Of a DNA stretch of 38,055 bases, positions 36,295-38,055 are shown in pieces. The position numbers were made by a program, and so were the translations under genes. How positions within the stretch are numbered: the first letter of the stretch is position 1; each line of letters opens with the position of its first letter. Location: the NCBI GenBank assembly GCA_938017825.1, contig CALIJE010000165.1, positions 1 through 38,055 on the forward strand, written 5' to 3'. This DNA comes from an uncultured Flavobacteriaceae bacterium (GTDB lineage: Bacteria; Bacteroidota; Bacteroidia; Flavobacteriales; Flavobacteriaceae). The notes beneath the pieces were generated by a model. That model was given only the letters and a program-made list of their open reading frames with translations, was not told the DNA's origin and made no database searches.

Positions 36295-37158
36295 ATGAGA
36301 AAAATGAAATTCCCTTTATTAATGGCTTCTTTCTTGATGTTACTTCTAGGATGTCAGAAAGAAGAAACCCCAGTAATTACAGAACCAGAAGCGAAGGTGG
36401 AAGAAAAGGTACAAGAAGCTACCTTGAAGATTACCGATGAAGTAATTGAAACTTTACAGAGCAATTTTTATAATATTGGCGATGTAAAAGTTATTGACTT
36501 TATGCTACCAGATGGTACTACTGAAGAGCGCTTTCAGGTAGAGGGCGATATTACCTTTTCGGCAGAAAGTATCCAAGCACTACCGAAGTACAAAAAAGGA
36601 GCCAGTGCCGATAAAAACTATCACACGAATAATTTGGTTCGCCCAAGAACACTAACCATAATCGGTTATACAGGTGGCCGAAATGCCTTGTCGAACAAGG
36701 AGCAAACAGCTTTGAGATATGCGGTAAACAACTATAACCGGCTTGGTTTGAGTATTCGCTTTTCACTTACTTTCGGTACCAATTATCAGAACAAGGATAT
36801 GGTGGTTTATTACAACCCGAATCAATCTGGTTCGGGCGGTTCGGCTGGTTTTCCCAGTAGAGGAAACCCCAATAAATTTATCCAGATTTATGGCCTGGAC
36901 AATGCTTCCGTTGATGTGAACGAACATGTGATAACCCACGAGATAGGACATTCTGTAGGATTTCGGCATACAGACTGGTTTAGTCGTCAAAGCTGTGGGC
37001 AAAACACCAACGAAGGTGCTGGCTCAATAGGGGCAAATCCTATTCCTGGAACTCCTAATGGGTATGATCCGACCTCGGTTATGCTTGCTTGCTTCAGCAA
37101 CAATGAAGATGGTGAGTTTAACAACAATGATATTATAGCGTTACGCTATTTGTATTAG
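36295..37158 (+). CDS. M57-type HEIGH metalloprotease lipoprotein
   Basis: 287 aa. Signal peptide MRKMKFPLLMASFLMLLLGC with Cys20 as lipidation site, directly followed by QKEE, which resembles the surface-export signal (Lys followed by two acidic residues) described for Bacteroidetes lipoproteins. The propeptide-like region (~30-110) has IGDVKVIDFMLPDGTTEERFQVEGDI. The catalytic domain carries the zinc motif H215-E-I-G-H219-S-V-G-F-R-H225, with the downstream Met-turn-like SVMLAC, matching the dual-action HEIGH (Peptidase_M57) family. Expected to be an envelope or surface protease; substrate unknown. Single gene with its own terminator. Confidence 0.9.
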   Translation: MRKMKFPLLMASFLMLLLGCQKEETPVITEPEAKVEEKVQEATLKITDEVIETLQSNFYNIGDVKVIDFMLPDGTTEERFQVEGDITFSAESIQALPKYKKGASADKNYHTNNLVRPRTLTIIGYTGGRNALSNKEQTALRYAVNNYNRLGLSIRFSLTFGTNYQNKDMVVYYNPNQSGSGGSAGFPSRGNPNKFIQIYGLDNASVDVNEHVITHEIGHSVGFRHTDWFSRQSCGQNTNEGAGSIGANPIPGTPNGYDPTSVMLACFSNNEDGEFNNNDIIALRYLY

Positions 37159-37184
37159 AAATTGTGCCAACCTACAATTTTGTT

Positions 37185-37210
37185 AAAAGTACCTGAAAAG
37201 GTACTTTTTT
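37185..37210 (+). terminator. Terminator after the HEIGH protease gene
   Basis: Perfect stem AAAAGTACC (37185-37193) / GGTACTTTT (37200-37208) with a 6-nt loop and a run of T. Confidence 0.85.
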
Positions 37211-37269
37211 CATTTACGAGAATTATATTTAACTTGTGAATTATGTTGTTCAAACCAAAATTGACGACC

Positions 37270-37545
37270 ATGGGTACCATCGAAAAACTTCAGGAAGAGC
37301 TGCTTTTGGCGGAAGATACGATAAAGCAAAGTGAGATCATTCTTTTCAATGATGATGTAAATACCTTTGAACACGTTATCGAAACCCTTATGGCAGTTTG
37401 TGAACATACGTCCGAACAGGCAGAACAATGTTCCATTATAGTGCACCACAATGGTAAGTGTACCGTGAAAACGGGTGACTATGATGATTTAAAGCCTCGT
37501 TGCAGCAAATTACTTCAAGCTGGCCTAAGTGCTGAAATTGTATAA
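37270..37545 (+). CDS. clpS: ATP-dependent Clp protease adaptor ClpS
   Basis: Adaptor that delivers N-degron substrates to Clp ATPase/ClpP. Core motif ILFNDDVNTFEHVIETLMAVC with the conserved NDD-N-T segment, then EQAEQCSIIVHHNGKC and the C-terminal KLLQAGLSAEIV. The ATG at 37270 (MGTIEKLQEE) gives 91 aa and matches the usual flavobacterial start. An ATG at 37243 adds nine residues, but it lies only 12 nt after the -7-like TATATTTA (37224-37231), leaving too short a leader. No Clp ATPase gene is nearby. Confidence 0.93.
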   Translation: MGTIEKLQEELLLAEDTIKQSEIILFNDDVNTFEHVIETLMAVCEHTSEQAEQCSIIVHHNGKCTVKTGDYDDLKPRCSKLLQAGLSAEIV

Positions 37546-37564
37546 TTCTGTTAGTAACTCGCTT

Positions 37565-38055
37565 ATGCTTAAGCGATTCAAAATTAACGCCATAGGTGCG
37601 ATTTTATGGCTCCTCGGCATCTTTTGTGTTTCCTACGTTTCGGCACAAGAACTTCCACCGATCGAAAATTTCACCCCTATCGAATATAATGGGGAAAACC
37701 AAAATTGGGGTATTTCCCAATCCGACGAAAAAAATATTTATGTTGCAAATAATGGTGGTCTTTTGGAATTCAACGGGGCGGTTTGGCGATTATACGGCTC
37801 TCCAAACGGTTCTACCATTCGCTCGGTAAAGGCAGTCGACGACCAGATTTTTACCGGATGCTACATGGAGTTCGGCTTCTGGAAAAAGAACTCACAAGGG
37901 GATCTGCAGTATACATCGATTAGCAATACACTACGCCAGCCCCTTATAGATGATGAAGAATTCTGGAACATTCTATATGTTGAGGATTGGGTACTTTTTC
38001 AAAGTAAAGAACGCATCTATATCTACAACAGGTCAGACCGGTCTGTAAAAGTCCT
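37565..38055 (+). CDS. Two-component-type propeller sensor/regulator, N-terminal part
   Basis: Truncated by the window edge after 163 codons. MLKRFKINAIGAILWLLGIFCVSYVSA is a signal peptide cleaved before Gln-Glu-Leu. The start of a beta-propeller sensor (Reg_prop-type) follows: NWGISQSDEKNIYVANNGGLLEFNGAVWRLY, STIRSVKAVDDQIFTGCYMEFGFWKK, FWNILYVEDWVLFQSKERIYIYN. In Bacteroidetes such proteins continue to a triple-Tyr (Y_Y_Y) domain, a membrane helix and a LuxR-type or histidine-kinase output; the output is outside the window, so the exact class is inference. It follows clpS by 19 nt. Confidence 0.8.
   Translation, partial: MLKRFKINAIGAILWLLGIFCVSYVSAQELPPIENFTPIEYNGENQNWGISQSDEKNIYVANNGGLLEFNGAVWRLYGSPNGSTIRSVKAVDDQIFTGCYMEFGFWKKNSQGDLQYTSISNTLRQPLIDDEEFWNILYVEDWVLFQSKERIYIYNRSDRSVKV

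Noticed and set aside
37596-37829. 77-codon plus-strand ORF near the right end
   Set aside because: It is an alternate frame of the propeller-sensor gene starting at 37565, whose signal peptide and propeller motifs read through to the window edge.

Overview
The window is a piece of core chromosome from a member of the Bacteroidetes, most likely a marine Flavobacteriaceae (Maribacter/Zobellia-like; the genus is inference). The evidence is a fused SecDF, two secreted proteins with type IX secretion type-B C-terminal domains, a short archaeal-type prolyl-tRNA synthetase, Bacteroidetes-only families (DUF4293, DUF3667, BT_3928, DUF1599), and repeated Bacteroidetes-type promoters (TTG, 19-21 nt, TAnnTTTG) with little Shine-Dalgarno signal. 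Most genes are housekeeping. I see no insertion sequence, integrase, prophage, CRISPR array or defence island, and no obvious foreign gene block.

Layout. 1-7.2 kb: the tail of asparagine synthetase B, then gyrB, a small minus-strand secreted/lipoprotein gene, mdh and secDF, each isolated by strong hairpin terminators. 7.2-11.3 kb (minus): a compact run lgt, DUF192 lipoprotein, alpha/beta hydrolase, GNAT acetyltransferase and ModF-like double ABC ATPase, the last three joined by overlaps. 11.5-13.9 kb (minus): folE-cysS-yidD. 14.0-17.4 kb (plus): two tandem paralogous type-IX-secreted proteins. 17.5-20.4 kb (minus): a low-complexity Arg/Ser-tailed lipoprotein followed by a FadL-like outer-membrane protein. 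20.4-22.6 kb (plus): proS, two identical tRNA-Glu genes with a clear promoter, and rpsT. 22.6-25.8 kb (minus): a lipoprotein plus multi-pass membrane protein pair of unknown function, and rho, with DUF4293 divergent. 26.5-27.7 kb (minus): a GNAT and a small metallophosphoesterase. 27.8-30.3 kb (plus): truA (TTG start) overlapping an MsbA-like ABC exporter. 30.3-32.8 kb (minus): folP-cdaA-DUF3667. 32.8-36.2 kb (plus): DUF1599, BT_3928-like, tpiA, prmA. 36.3-38.06 kb (plus): an M57-type HEIGH metalloprotease lipoprotein, clpS, and the start of a propeller-type sensor/regulator that runs off the window.

Shared themes are envelope biogenesis and secretion (secDF, lgt, yidD, FadL, ABC exporter, T9SS cargo, lipoproteins), translation (proS, cysS, tRNA-Glu, rpsT, truA, prmA), folate/pterin synthesis (folE, folP) and c-di-AMP signalling (cdaA). 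I found no complete undescribed system that the sequence alone can prove. The best leads are the ModF-like ATPase whose first P-loop and catalytic Glu have decayed, the Arg/Ser-tailed lipoprotein beside the FadL protein, the lipoprotein/membrane-protein pair at 22.6-24.1 kb, the nested hairpin at 27.12-27.19 kb, and a probably surface-exposed HEIGH protease.
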